64,000 nt of DNA, from positions 1 through 64,000 of the forward strand of contig JAHCBA010000002.1 of assembly GCA_019634625.1 (NCBI GenBank), in the 5' to 3' direction. This stretch comes from Verrucomicrobiia bacterium (lineage in GTDB: Bacteria > Verrucomicrobiota > Verrucomicrobiia > Limisphaerales > CAIMTB01). The notes beneath the pieces were generated by a model that was not told where the DNA came from, ran no database searches, and saw only the letters and a list, made by a program, of their open reading frames with translations. Below, one piece after another: positions 19,101 through 26,991 of the stretch; position 1 is the first letter of the stretch; each line of letters starts with the position of its first letter. The translations under genes and the position numbers were made by a program.

Positions 19101-20989
19101 GGTGTCTCGCCTCCGCCCACCCTCGATCGCGCCTGCAACCCCGCGAAATGCCGGAAGTTGAACCCGGCATAGTCCCCGGCTCCCGCCAGGTAAGCCGCCG
19201 TCCCCGGATGTTCCAGGGCGTAACCCTGATCCGCCCGGAGGCCGCTCAACAGGTACCGCGCCGGATTGAACGCCAGCGGCGCCTCGCCCGGTTCGTCCAC
19301 GGTCTCATTGCCGTCGCCGGGGTGATCGAAGCCGTCCGCGTGCGGCACCCACGACCCCGGCAGGTAGAACCGGGCGCGGGCGAACGGATCGGTGCGGTGT
19401 GTCGGCCCGCCAGCGTTGCGCCCGATCTCGAGGTGCCGTTCGACCTCCGGTTCGACCGCCGTGGGGAGCAGATCCCCTTCCGCCCAAAGTCCCGCCGACG
19501 GCGTGAACCGCACGGTCGTCGTGGCCAGTTGCATGCCCTGAACCGGCTCCGGCAGCGCCCCGAACGCCCCCACGTCCCGGCAGCCCTTCCCGTACAGCAC
19601 CCGGACCATCGCGCCCGGCAGCGTCGAGTCCTCGGGATCCACCCGGTTGTTCACGATCCGCATCGTTCCCCCCGCCGCGGCACGCACGGCGGACAACGGG
19701 AAGTGACCGAAAAAGTCGCCCGGGTTGAATCGCAGTTCGGTGGTGATCCCGCCCGTCCATCCCGGGCGGATGACCAGGTCGGACGCCGCCGTCGGCCGCA
19801 GCAGGAACCAGACGCCGTCGTTGCTCTCCGGCAGGTCCCCGCTGCCCAGCGTGTCGATCCATTCCTGGTAATGCACCTGTCGCAGATACCGAGTCGAAGG
19901 CGCGGTCAGGATCAGGACGCCGTCCCGCCACGCCCACTGCGACGACTCGAACTCGACCGGGTATGTCTCGGCCAGGAACTGCATCGGCACCCCCGACGTT
20001 CCGCTGGCAGGCCCCACCGGGCGGAGGTTCGCATCAAGGGGGATCGCGGCTCCGGTGAGGGCGAAGGTCGGACGCAAGCGCCGTTCGTTCGACTGACGCC
20101 AGCCGAGACCGGGCGGCAGGTCCAGGGTCAGGGAAACCGTCGTCAGTCCGTTCGTCCCCAGCACCGCCGGGCCCCGCTGTCCCGTCCATCCCGACAGGTC
20201 GAAGGCATCCGCCGGGCCCACTTCAACCGCACCGGCCAGCACCTGAAGATTCCCCCGGCTGTTCCGCTGCACCGTCAGCGGCGGAGGCGTCGCCGGCGTA
20301 TGGACGCCGGTGTGCCCCTGGGCCGTGGTGACCGACCCGACCTGGAGGTTCCACTGGGAGTTCCCGAGGTACACCGGCTCGGCCGCCAGCGTGTTCAGCG
20401 TCGCCGAGACCTCGCCAAACAGGATCGACCCGGTGAAATGCGCGAACCGGTACGGGCCGAAATTCCGCGTCGCATCCCGCACATAGACTCCCGTTGCCAG
20501 GTCGTCCACGTGCTCGAGCGTCACCGTCAGCGTGTACTCCTCCGTGTCGGACAACACCGTCCCGGGATCGAGTTCGAGGGTCTCCGTGAAGGGAATGCTC
20601 GCCACCCCGGGCACGTTGCGGATCACGGTCAGCTCCGTCGTCAGGAAGGGACGTCCGCCGCTGCTGAGTCCCACCGTGATGCGGACCGGCGTGTCCTGCG
20701 CGGGACAGGGGCCGATGACACCCCCAAGGGAGATGCAGGTCGAATTGCGCTGAATCACGCCGGACACCTCCACCACCAGCCGGTCCCGTGCGGGATCGGA
20801 TTCGAGCAGATAGCGCGCGGGCAGATGGAGGTTGGGCCCGCTCAGGGAGATCCCGGCCGGGGCGGCCTGGACTGCGGCGCCCAGCGGCAGGATCAGGGCG
20901 AGCACGCCGAAGGCAATCGACCGTAAAGCGCGCCACACCCCGGTCCTCCGGTGTCGTCGCGCCACGCCATCCTCGCAAGTCGAGGTCAT
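16184..20989 (-). CDS. Very large secreted protein of unknown function, first gene of a secreted cluster
   Basis: This gene encodes 1601 residues from the ATG at 20989, preceded by an AGGAT ribosome-binding site and followed by a signal peptide (SIAFGVLALILPLGAAVQA). The first 900 or so residues are beta-rich with many aromatic and Gly/Asp turns and contain a Cys pair (LNCCGNLTDG). From roughly residue 950 to 1300 the sequence changes to Ala/Leu/Glu-rich helix with amphipathic repeats, resembling a long helical bundle or coiled coil. The C-terminal 300 residues return to beta structure with a Cys-rich tail (CPLCVGFDVG). I recognise no named family. Such a beta/helix/beta layout suits a long surface fibre or a pore-forming component. 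It heads a coupled three-gene operon. Confidence 0.8.
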   Translation of the reverse strand: MTSTCEDGVARRHRRTGVWRALRSIAFGVLALILPLGAAVQAAPAGISLSGPNLHLPARYLLESDPARDRLVVEVSGVIQRNSTCISLGGVIGPCPAQDTPVRITVGLSSGGRPFLTTELTVIRNVPGVASIPFTETLELDPGTVLSDTEEYTLTVTLEHVDDLATGVYVRDATRNFGPYRFAHFTGSILFGEVSATLNTLAAEPVYLGNSQWNLQVGSVTTAQGHTGVHTPATPPPLTVQRNSRGNLQVLAGAVEVGPADAFDLSGWTGQRGPAVLGTNGLTTVSLTLDLPPGLGWRQSNERRLRPTFALTGAAIPLDANLRPVGPASGTSGVPMQFLAETYPVEFESSQWAWRDGVLILTAPSTRYLRQVHYQEWIDTLGSGDLPESNDGVWFLLRPTAASDLVIRPGWTGGITTELRFNPGDFFGHFPLSAVRAAAGGTMRIVNNRVDPEDSTLPGAMVRVLYGKGCRDVGAFGALPEPVQGMQLATTTVRFTPSAGLWAEGDLLPTAVEPEVERHLEIGRNAGGPTHRTDPFARARFYLPGSWVPHADGFDHPGDGNETVDEPGEAPLAFNPARYLLSGLRADQGYALEHPGTAAYLAGAGDYAGFNFRHFAGLQARSRVGGGETPIYPLATHSKYYARLSGVAGIHESSEGPHQLPAYGYDVSLSSFGLSFLGNTPHDSRIDGSVQLPYPTGFAQAFDRLMLNCCGNLTDGQIDPADTQKQLAYWSATRIVTRSLRFTHDPNEPCATDDALLELGITADVAHLDEEPAGFLYPRPDGTLVATDALGRESHLVLSPMVDLAGYPFSAVRRTYFNDYAAFTAGPGWINVAGAAGVSFFRDLTVHGHILGSSATPEPPLFLKGGWAAAGNTFFNQAGFDANHRGYPPGQEVEAYRTGNTHLPRAQQVWFGTVPFDYAVRFDPLTRSFRSPEPEGIDLVVLGSDSEVERLNAELADLRFSAFLNLSLLAAPELLVEEGASWITGHLENAAVESIRAGLDRLAALLDSQIRQLLDEVILPALEQTVVVPLVAQLPANGAAAAIDAALDEHLGDPLSGTLSGLADAADAALNLTDQASQALSSAIGTLETVRQVLMTLQQAETLIVAGLEAVGIDVDALPAGLRDEVLAELEFDGGPGVGAVGRLLEIREAIAELEVSIGQLIAALEQGQMFFAQLRDTVFTPLAEYVQMSNLLKQRIGTWLKGGYGHDPGAYSVEELRARVRLELRDAFAATPVSANLQAVFRSWVYNTDSAVRSALDTAFQAINDQIVAIAMVALEELIDAIQPVKSFSSVVESVNWDGRAQIRGDRLTQLRIDNRAVINLPTPVPGVQIPVEFTGFYQFRELTSDGPVGCWGGVPGRVNEILLGSSLGPASMFGGSRITVQSKFTRTEDGELLQLAGGLELEQQGFSMPGLGLQEFSATLSIGPAVQEFYVSAWARGGFGIGNTVIDTAGGVVIGRTCTFDAFSWDPDAGFVLGGPVGPGHAFTGIYVFGEATVPMASLACLYRGSVTAGIRAWVQDSNYDFANVEVGGRLEGGVSAEYLCLVKVRGSAFLQGGISGGLYRYVGGAELSGKVGICPLCVGFDVGIQAEHVEGQGWNLND

Positions 20990-21075
20990 GGGATGATCCT
21001 GCGCAGCGCACCATGAAAGTGGGATGAACCGCGGATGAAACCGGCTTAATGCAGTCGTGTTCGCCCCCTCGCTGC

Positions 21076-21172
21076 ACTTCCGGAGGGACTTCATCCGGAG
21101 GGACGAGATCTGCGAGTCCTCCATCCCATCGCACCATTCCCCTGCGGCCTCGTGGAACTCGGCCCTGACGGC
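21076..21172 (+). repeat. Dispersed intergenic repeat, copy 1 (GAATCGGAGG family)
   Basis: This copy of a roughly 100-base non-coding repeat includes TCCGGAGGGACGAGATCTGC, CGAGTCCTCCATCCCATCGC and CTGCGGCCTCGTGGAACTCG in succession. Related copies lie at 25107-25217 (minus), 35097-35190 (minus), 48190-48295 (plus) and 50545-50632 (plus). It sits in the divergent gap between the 1601-residue secreted protein and the O-GlcNAcase gene. It lacks codon-like structure. Confidence 0.7.
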
Positions 21173-21236
21173 TGGGTGTACACGCTTCAGCGTGAGCCTC
21201 CCAAATGACCCAGACACGCTAAAGCGTGCACACCCA
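21173..21236. repeat. Imperfect 22-bp inverted repeat with internal palindromes
   Basis: Arms at 21173-21194 and 21215-21236 are complementary over 22 bases with two mismatches. Each arm contains its own palindrome (CACGCTTCAGCGTG and CACGCTAAAGCGTG). The 20-base spacer is AGCCTCCCAAATGACCCAGA. This looks like a REP/BIME-type extragenic palindrome. Its place in a divergent promoter region makes a terminator role unlikely. Confidence 0.65.
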
Positions 21237-21356
21237 ACGATGGGTGGCCAAACCCGGAACCATCCTTCCATCCACCCCTGCGGCCCCCGGATCGCCCGAA
21301 CACGGCTGGTCACGGGGCGGGGCGCGATGTCAGTCTGGGCGGGTCACAAGGACGCG

Positions 21357-23426
21357 ATGAGCACGAGGCCGTTTCTCAGCGGGGTAATCGAGGGATTCTA
21401 TGGGGAACCGTGGTCGGTCGAGCAGCGGGAACGGTTGTTCCGGAGGATGCGCGCATGGGGTCTGAACACCTATTTCTACGCGCCCAAGGACGACCTCCAG
21501 CACCGGGCACTGTGGCGCGAGCCGTACGACACCGCCGGCGCCGCGCGGCTGGGCGACGTGATCCGGGCCTGCCAGGCGCAGGGCTTGCGGTTTGTCTATG
21601 GCCTGGCACCCGGACTGGACATCGCCTACAGCGACCCCGCCGAGGTGCGCCGCCTGGAGGCGCGCTGCGGTCAATTGATGGATCTGGGATGCCGGGATTT
21701 CGCATTGCTGTTCGATGACATTCCGGACGGGATGAGCGAGGCGGATCGACGGACCCACGGCACGTTCGCCAGGGCGCAGGCCGCCGTCGCGACCCGTCTC
21801 TGGAAGCACGTCACCGGGCGCGCCGGAGGCCGGTTCCTGTTCTGTCCCACACCCTATTGCGAACGGATGGTCCGGGCCGGATTGGGCGGGGATCAATACC
21901 TCGAAACCCTCGGGACCCACCTGCCGGGCGACATCGATGTGCTGTGGACCGGACCGGAGATCGTATCCCGCGAGATCACCGTGGCGTCCCTGGAAGCGCT
22001 GGCCCGCCGGATCGGCCGCGCCCCGATGCTGTGGGACAACCTGCACGCCAACGACTACGACCTGCGGCGCCTTTACCTGGGTCCGTATTCCGGTCGGGAT
22101 CCGGCCGTGCGGGGCGCGGTGTCCGGCGTGCTGAGCAATCCCAACTGCGAGTTCGAAGCGAACTGGGTCGCCTTGCGGACACTCGCCCTGTGGATCGAGG
22201 CGGACCCGGCCCGGGGCTGGGATCCCCGGGAGGCGTACCTCCAAGCCCTGCGCGAATGGTGGCCGGCCTGGGACAGCGCCCGCCAACCCATCGCCTTCGA
22301 GGATCTCGTGCTGCTGGGAGACTGCCTCTACCTGCCGTATGAAAACGGCGCCGGAGCCGTGACGCTGGCCTGGGACGCGGCCTGGCTCCTGGCGAACCCG
22401 GCTGCGTCCTGGGGCGAACGGGTGGCGGCGTTCCGGGATCGGGCCAGCCGGCTGGTGCGACTGTTCGAGCGCCTCAGTGAACTGCGGGATCGCGGACTCT
22501 TCTATGCCCTCAACCGTCGGGCCTGGGAGGTGAAGGAGGAGATGACCCTCCTCCTGGGAGCCGTGGCGGCTCTCGAACAGAACGGGACACTGGAAGGGTT
22601 CCGATCGGACTTCCACCTGCCGCACACCTTCCGTGGAGGATTCATGCGAAGCCTGGAAACCCTGCTGGTCGCGACCCACGAAGGCGGATTCCGGCCAGGT
22701 CCGGGCCTGGCACACCCTCCGGTCGAAGAAGACCGGACCTTACCGACAGGCGCCCCCGCGACGATCGTGGAGGGCAAGGGCGACGGGTCGTTCCGGTTGC
22801 GGCCCTTTCGGCCCGGCGACGAGGCGGGAGCCTATGAAGTATGTCTCAAAACCGGGGATCACGGAGCGGACGGCGAACCGTTCTACCGGGAGGATCCGGA
22901 CGCCCTGGGGCGGATCTATGTGGGACCTTATCTCGCCTTCGAGCCCGACCTCGCATGGATTCTGGAGGACGACGCCGGAGTGGCCGGCTATGTGCTGGGA
23001 GCACTGGACTCGAAGGCCTTCTACCGGCGCTACACCGGGGAATGGTGCCCGGCCCTGGCCCGGACGTTTCCCGAGCCGACTGGCGACCCGTCGGGTTGGA
23101 CCCGGGTGCAGCAGGCGCATTTCCTCTACCATCATCCGGAGACCTACTGCCCCGAGCCTTACGACGCCTTCCCGTCGCACCTCCATATCGATCTGCTGCC
23201 GCGCGCCCAGGGACGCGGCTGGGGCCGCCGCATGATTGGCGCACTTCTGGAGCGCCTGCGACAGGGGGGGTCGCCCGGCGTCCATCTCGGTGTCTCCTGG
23301 AGGAATTCGCGCGCGGAGGTGTTCTACCGGCGGCTCGGCTTTCGCGAACTGACCCGCACAGGCACACCCGACGACGGAGCCATCTACCTGGGGCTTTCCC
23401 TGAAACCCGATGCGGACCGGACCTGA
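21357..23426 (+). CDS. GH84 O-GlcNAcase fused to a GNAT acetyltransferase-like domain
   Basis: This is a 689-residue, apparently cytosolic protein with no signal peptide. The ATG at 21357 is chosen because the GH84 fold starts at once (FLSGVIEGFYGEPWS). The GH84 N-acetyl-beta-glucosaminidase domain spans about residues 5-310, with the adjacent catalytic aspartates D120-D121 (ALLFDDIPDG), substrate-binding segments LWTGPEIVS and APMLWDNLHANDYD, and the Asn-rich SNPNCEFEAN loop. A helical linker precedes a C-terminal GNAT domain (about 475-689) with the acetyl-CoA loop QGRGWGRRM near 618-626. Human O-GlcNAcase has the same GH84-then-GNAT order, although its GNAT part lacks acetyl-CoA binding. 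The 3' end overlaps the kinase gene, so released GlcNAc is probably phosphorylated next. Confidence 0.92.
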   Translation: MSTRPFLSGVIEGFYGEPWSVEQRERLFRRMRAWGLNTYFYAPKDDLQHRALWREPYDTAGAARLGDVIRACQAQGLRFVYGLAPGLDIAYSDPAEVRRLEARCGQLMDLGCRDFALLFDDIPDGMSEADRRTHGTFARAQAAVATRLWKHVTGRAGGRFLFCPTPYCERMVRAGLGGDQYLETLGTHLPGDIDVLWTGPEIVSREITVASLEALARRIGRAPMLWDNLHANDYDLRRLYLGPYSGRDPAVRGAVSGVLSNPNCEFEANWVALRTLALWIEADPARGWDPREAYLQALREWWPAWDSARQPIAFEDLVLLGDCLYLPYENGAGAVTLAWDAAWLLANPAASWGERVAAFRDRASRLVRLFERLSELRDRGLFYALNRRAWEVKEEMTLLLGAVAALEQNGTLEGFRSDFHLPHTFRGGFMRSLETLLVATHEGGFRPGPGLAHPPVEEDRTLPTGAPATIVEGKGDGSFRLRPFRPGDEAGAYEVCLKTGDHGADGEPFYREDPDALGRIYVGPYLAFEPDLAWILEDDAGVAGYVLGALDSKAFYRRYTGEWCPALARTFPEPTGDPSGWTRVQQAHFLYHHPETYCPEPYDAFPSHLHIDLLPRAQGRGWGRRMIGALLERLRQGGSPGVHLGVSWRNSRAEVFYRRLGFRELTRTGTPDDGAIYLGLSLKPDADRT

Positions 23427-24432
23427 CAGCAGGGAGCCGGGGCGGGCCGGGATCCTGATCGGCATCGATGGCGGCGGAACCCGCAGCCGCGGCCGTGCGG
23501 TCAGCCCCGAGGGACAGGTACTGGGCGAAGCGGAAGGCGGCCCCCTCAATCCCTTCACCACCTCCGTGGCAACCTTCCGTCAGTCGCTCCGCGGTCTCGT
23601 CGAGGCGCTGATGGGAGGGCTCGGATCCCGATGCGAGATTGCCGCCGCGGTGGTGGGCACCGCCGCCCTCTTCGACCGGCCGGACCCGGCGCGAATTCCC
23701 GAATGGATCGGGGGAATCCTTGAGGAACCTCGCACCCGCGTGGTGGGCGACGCGGTGACCGCCCTGTACGGAGCGACCGGAGGAAGACCAGGGTGCCTGG
23801 TGATCGCCGGCACCGGCTCCCTGGCCGCGAGGCTCGATGCCGACGGCGGGTTCCGGTTCCACGGTGGACTGGGCCCGGTGGTGCAGTCAGACCCGGGCAG
23901 CGCGCTCTGGATGGCGGCCCGGGCGCTGCAACTCGCCCAGCGCGAGGAAGCCACGATGGGTTCCGCCGGATCCGGCGCCCTGGGCCGCACCGTCTGCCGT
24001 CACCTGGATGCCGACCGCGTCGGCGCCGCCGTCATGACGTTGTACTCCGCTCCGGACGTCGCCCGCCGCCTGGCCGGCTTGAGCGCCCGGTTGGCGGCCA
24101 TGACGCCGCGGCTGCCGGAATGGGAATCCATTGAGTCTGCCGCGGGCCTGGCCCTGGCGGACCTCGTCCTGCCCCTGTTGACCGGGCCCTTGTCGTCCGC
24201 ACCCCGGACCGTGCATATCACCGGCAGCGTGTTGACCGGCAACCCTCGAGTACGGGAAGCCCTGCGCGCGGAACTGGCAGCACGGCTGGAACGTCCGGTG
24301 ACACTGGCCGCCCCGGAAGGCGATGCCGTGGATGGCGCGGTCGGGTTGGCACGGAGGGCGCTGGAGGAGTTCCACCAATCCGGGACCCAGGCAAGCGCCG
24401 TGCGGACCGGGTTAAGCCTTGACCCGACCTGA
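23410..24432 (+). CDS. N-acetylglucosamine kinase-like ATPase (BadF/BadG/BcrA/BcrD family)
   Basis: This is a 340-residue sugar kinase of the ASKHA fold. Motifs are the phosphate-1 loop GIDGGGTRSRG (about residues 18-28), the VVGDAVTALYGA segment with the catalytic-region Asp, and the adenosine/phosphate-2 loop LVIAGTGSLAARL. The domain matches eukaryotic-type GlcNAc kinases and their bacterial relatives, which convert GlcNAc to GlcNAc-6-phosphate in the cytosol. The start overlaps the end of the O-GlcNAcase gene by 17 bases, implying translational coupling and a shared pathway. The family also contains benzoyl-CoA reductase and glucosamine kinase members, so substrate assignment rests mainly on the neighbour. 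Confidence 0.85.
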   Translation: MRTGPDSREPGRAGILIGIDGGGTRSRGRAVSPEGQVLGEAEGGPLNPFTTSVATFRQSLRGLVEALMGGLGSRCEIAAAVVGTAALFDRPDPARIPEWIGGILEEPRTRVVGDAVTALYGATGGRPGCLVIAGTGSLAARLDADGGFRFHGGLGPVVQSDPGSALWMAARALQLAQREEATMGSAGSGALGRTVCRHLDADRVGAAVMTLYSAPDVARRLAGLSARLAAMTPRLPEWESIESAAGLALADLVLPLLTGPLSSAPRTVHITGSVLTGNPRVREALRAELAARLERPVTLAAPEGDAVDGAVGLARRALEEFHQSGTQASAVRTGLSLDPT

Positions 24433-24502
24433 CCCGCCCCTAGTCTCGCCGGGCCGATACTCAACCCGCCCCCAATCTCCAGACGCCAGACTCAAGCGCA
24501 TT

Positions 24503-25117
24503 GTGAAACCTGAGAACGTGCTCGTTGTCGAGGACGCCGCGATACGTCCTTATTTACGTTCCAAATTCAATACGGATGACCTGTCCGGGCTGTATGACAC
24601 CATCCTGAGGAGTCACATTTTTAGAGGGCGCGATCTGGTCGAGGATGACCCTGGCTTCAAGCAGATCATACCGTATGTCCTGGTCGGACACGACCGCTCG
24701 TATCTATTGGCCCGGAGGGGCCGGAAACAATCGGAATCCCGGCTGCATGACAAGTACTCACTGGGAATCGGTGGCCACATTAATGATTGCGAGGCACGGG
24801 AGGACGGCCGCGACATGATTCTCGCCGGACTCGAACGTGAGTTAAGCGAGGAGATCCGTCTCTTTGGGAACAGGCTGTCCCTGGATCTGGTGGGGGCGAT
24901 TTTGGACGATTCGACGGAAGTGGGCAGGGTGCATCTTGGACTGGTGTATCTGCTCAGGGTGGACAGTCCTGACTACACCGTCCAGGAACCCGACCTGATG
25001 TCCGTACAATGGGCCGATGTGCCAACCCTGAGGCAGCACTATGCCCTGATGGAGTCGTGGTCTCAGATCGCATTTTCATCGGTCGTCGAGAAGGTCGAGC
25101 CCGCCATGGCGGGATGA
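24503..25117 (+). CDS. Nudix-fold hydrolase, lower GC than neighbours
   Basis: This gene encodes 204 residues from the GTG at 24503. A longer reading from 24419 would add 28 Pro/Arg-rich residues that do not look like protein. The core has a Nudix-like segment: GIGGHINDCEA, then a short insertion, then the RELSEEI helix that supplies the metal-binding Glu residues. VLVGHDRSYLLARRGRK precedes it and VHLGLVYLLRV follows it. Related proteins are annotated as Nudix phosphoesterases; the substrate cannot be told. Codon third positions are noticeably more AT-rich than in the genes on either side, suggesting acquisition from elsewhere. It follows the kinase gene on the same strand but need not share its role. 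Confidence 0.75.
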   Translation: MKPENVLVVEDAAIRPYLRSKFNTDDLSGLYDTILRSHIFRGRDLVEDDPGFKQIIPYVLVGHDRSYLLARRGRKQSESRLHDKYSLGIGGHINDCEAREDGRDMILAGLERELSEEIRLFGNRLSLDLVGAILDDSTEVGRVHLGLVYLLRVDSPDYTVQEPDLMSVQWADVPTLRQHYALMESWSQIAFSSVVEKVEPAMAG

Positions 25118-25217
25118 TGCTCGTCCCGGAAAGCCGGGTTCCACGAGGCCGCAGGGGAGGGGTGCAATGGATTGAGGACTCGCAGAACTCGTCCCTCCGA
25201 TTCGCTGCCTCCTCACC
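25107..25217 (-). repeat. Dispersed intergenic repeat, copy 2 (GAATCGGAGG family)
   Basis: On the minus strand this reads GGGTGAGGAGGCAGCGAATC, then GGAGGGACGAGTTCTGCGAG, then CCCCTGCGGCCTCGTGGAAC. It is the best-preserved copy of the family and overlaps the last bases of the Nudix gene. It is non-coding by context and varies between copies without respecting any reading frame. Confidence 0.75.
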
Positions 25218-25249
25218 CACGACTTCGGGACGCACCGTTCGCAGCAGAC

Positions 25250-25343
<94 letters not shown>

Positions 25344-25344
25344 T

Positions 25345-25473
25345 ACTCGTAATCGCCCGCCCCAATTCCCATGCGGAATGGGAAGTCCGAACAGGATCGA
25401 ACCCGTCGGGCGGGCCATGAGGCGACGCTGAAACGGTGCGCCTGCGAGTCGAGGACGAGGACGATTACGAGTA
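25345..25473. repeat. Inverted-repeat-bounded intergenic segment with internal hairpin
   Basis: TACTCGTAATCG at 25345-25356 is exactly complementary to CGATTACGAGTA at 25462-25473. Inside, TTCCCAT and ATGGGAA (about 25367-25385) can form a short hairpin. The right side continues with GACGAGGACGA-type repeats. The bases up to the adaptor start at 25690 contain no further gene. Confidence 0.55.
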
Positions 25474-25689
25474 CCGCCCTTCGGGCTGAGTACGAGGACC
25501 GAGGGGGGGGAAATGGTGTGGAGCGTCGGTTCTCGACGCGAGGCGGGTGGGCGCTACTCTGACGGGACTTCTCGACGCCGAACGCCCGGAGCCGGATGGG
25601 ATGCTGAATCCGGCGACCCTGAGTGTCGCGGTCCCGATGCGACTGGGGGCGGCCGCAGGTCGCGGGCGGTGGGCGCGAGAGCACCCGAA

Positions 25690-26949
25690 ATGGAACAGCA
25701 GCAATGCGAGAGTGGCTCCGGTCGATGGGGGCTCGCCGCCGTGGTGGTGGCGGGCCTCGCTCTTTTGAGCACCGGCTGCGGACGTCCGGTCGAGTCGGGC
25801 CGCGCGGTTCGGCCGGAGCGGGAGGCGGTCGAGGTGACGGTGGGGACGGCGGACTGGCGGCCGATGGAGCGGACGTTGACGGTGCTGGGGACGCTGCGGG
25901 CGCTGGACCGGGCGACGTTGAGCATCAAGACGAGCGGGCGGGTGCGCGAGGTGGGGGTGGACGTGGGGAGCGTGGCGCGGGCGGGGGATGCGGTGGTGCG
26001 TTTGGAGGAGCGTGACTACGAACTGCGCGTGCGTCAGGCGGCGGCGCAATTGTCGCAATCGCGGGCGCGCCTGGGTCTGCCACTGGCGGGAGACGACGAC
26101 TCGGTGGATCCGGAGTCGATCGGGGTGGTGCGCGAGGCGCGGGTGCGGTTCGAGGAGGCAGCCAGCAATCTGGAGCGGGTGCGGCGGCTGGAGACGGAGC
26201 GGATCAGTTCCACGGCCGAGTTGGAACGGGCGACGGCGGAGCATGACGTGCAGCGCCAGCGTTACCTGGACGCCCTGCAGGAGGTGCTGGAGCGGCAGGC
26301 GATCCTCGGTCAGCGGCGGGTCGAGTACGAGATGGCGCGGCAGTTGCTGGCGGACACGGTGTTGCGGGCGCCGTTCGACGGCGTGGTCCAGGAGCGCCTG
26401 ACGAGTCCGGGGGAGTACGTGAGCGTGGGGAATCCGGTGATGACGCTGGTGCGGACGGATCCGTTGCGGCTCCAGGCGGAGGTGCCGGAGCGGCTGGCGC
26501 ACTGGGTACGGACGGGGTTGACGGTGCGGATGACGCTGGAAGGGGAAGCGAAGCGGTTTGCGACCCGGATCGCCCGGGTGAGTCCGGCACTGGATGAACG
26601 GACCCGGATGCTGCGGATCGAGGCGGACCTGGTGAACCCGGGGCATTTGCGGCCTGGCCAGTTTGCGCGGGTCGAGGTGGTGGTGGAGGAGGCGGCCCCG
26701 GCGTTGACGGTTCCCGAGGACGCGCTGGAGGTGTTTGCGGGCACGGAGAAGGTGTTTGTGGTGGTCGGGGGGAAGGTGGAGGAACGGCGGGTGGTGGTGG
26801 GGCGGCGCGAGGGGGGATGGCTGGAGGTGCTCGAGGGCGTGGAAGCGGGGGCCCGGGTGGTGCGGCGTCCGGAAGGGCTGGAGTCCGGCGTTCCCGTACG
26901 CATTGCGGGCGGGGACGCGGCCGAAGCGGGCAGGGAGGGAGTGTCGTAG
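25690..26949 (+). CDS. RND efflux periplasmic adaptor (membrane fusion) lipoprotein
   Basis: This gene encodes 419 residues from the ATG at 25690. The longer frame upstream is repeat-derived and Arg-rich. A lipoprotein signal (VVVAGLALLSTGC) puts the mature N-terminal Cys at about residue 30. Family order is visible: first half-lipoyl strand (LSIKTSGRVREVGVDVGSVA), a long helical hairpin rich in Glu/Arg (about 100-210), second half-lipoyl motif (LRAPFDGVVQERLTSPGEYV), beta-barrel (PLRLQAEVPERLA) and membrane-proximal domain (GQFARVEVVVEE). It links the inner-membrane pump to an outer-membrane channel. The RND pump gene starts 42 bases downstream. No TolC-like gene is present, so a channel encoded elsewhere would be needed. 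Confidence 0.93.
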   Translation: MEQQQCESGSGRWGLAAVVVAGLALLSTGCGRPVESGRAVRPEREAVEVTVGTADWRPMERTLTVLGTLRALDRATLSIKTSGRVREVGVDVGSVARAGDAVVRLEERDYELRVRQAAAQLSQSRARLGLPLAGDDDSVDPESIGVVREARVRFEEAASNLERVRRLETERISSTAELERATAEHDVQRQRYLDALQEVLERQAILGQRRVEYEMARQLLADTVLRAPFDGVVQERLTSPGEYVSVGNPVMTLVRTDPLRLQAEVPERLAHWVRTGLTVRMTLEGEAKRFATRIARVSPALDERTRMLRIEADLVNPGHLRPGQFARVEVVVEEAAPALTVPEDALEVFAGTEKVFVVVGGKVEERRVVVGRREGGWLEVLEGVEAGARVVRRPEGLESGVPVRIAGGDAAEAGREGVS

Positions 26950-26991
26950 AGGAGCCGGGAAGACGCGATTCGAACCCAGGAACGACGAGAC

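Noticed and set aside
26960..26985. A tRNA T-loop-like GATTCGAACCC string
   Set aside because: It lies in a 42-base gap between the adaptor and pump genes, too small for a tRNA, and no cloverleaf can be formed.
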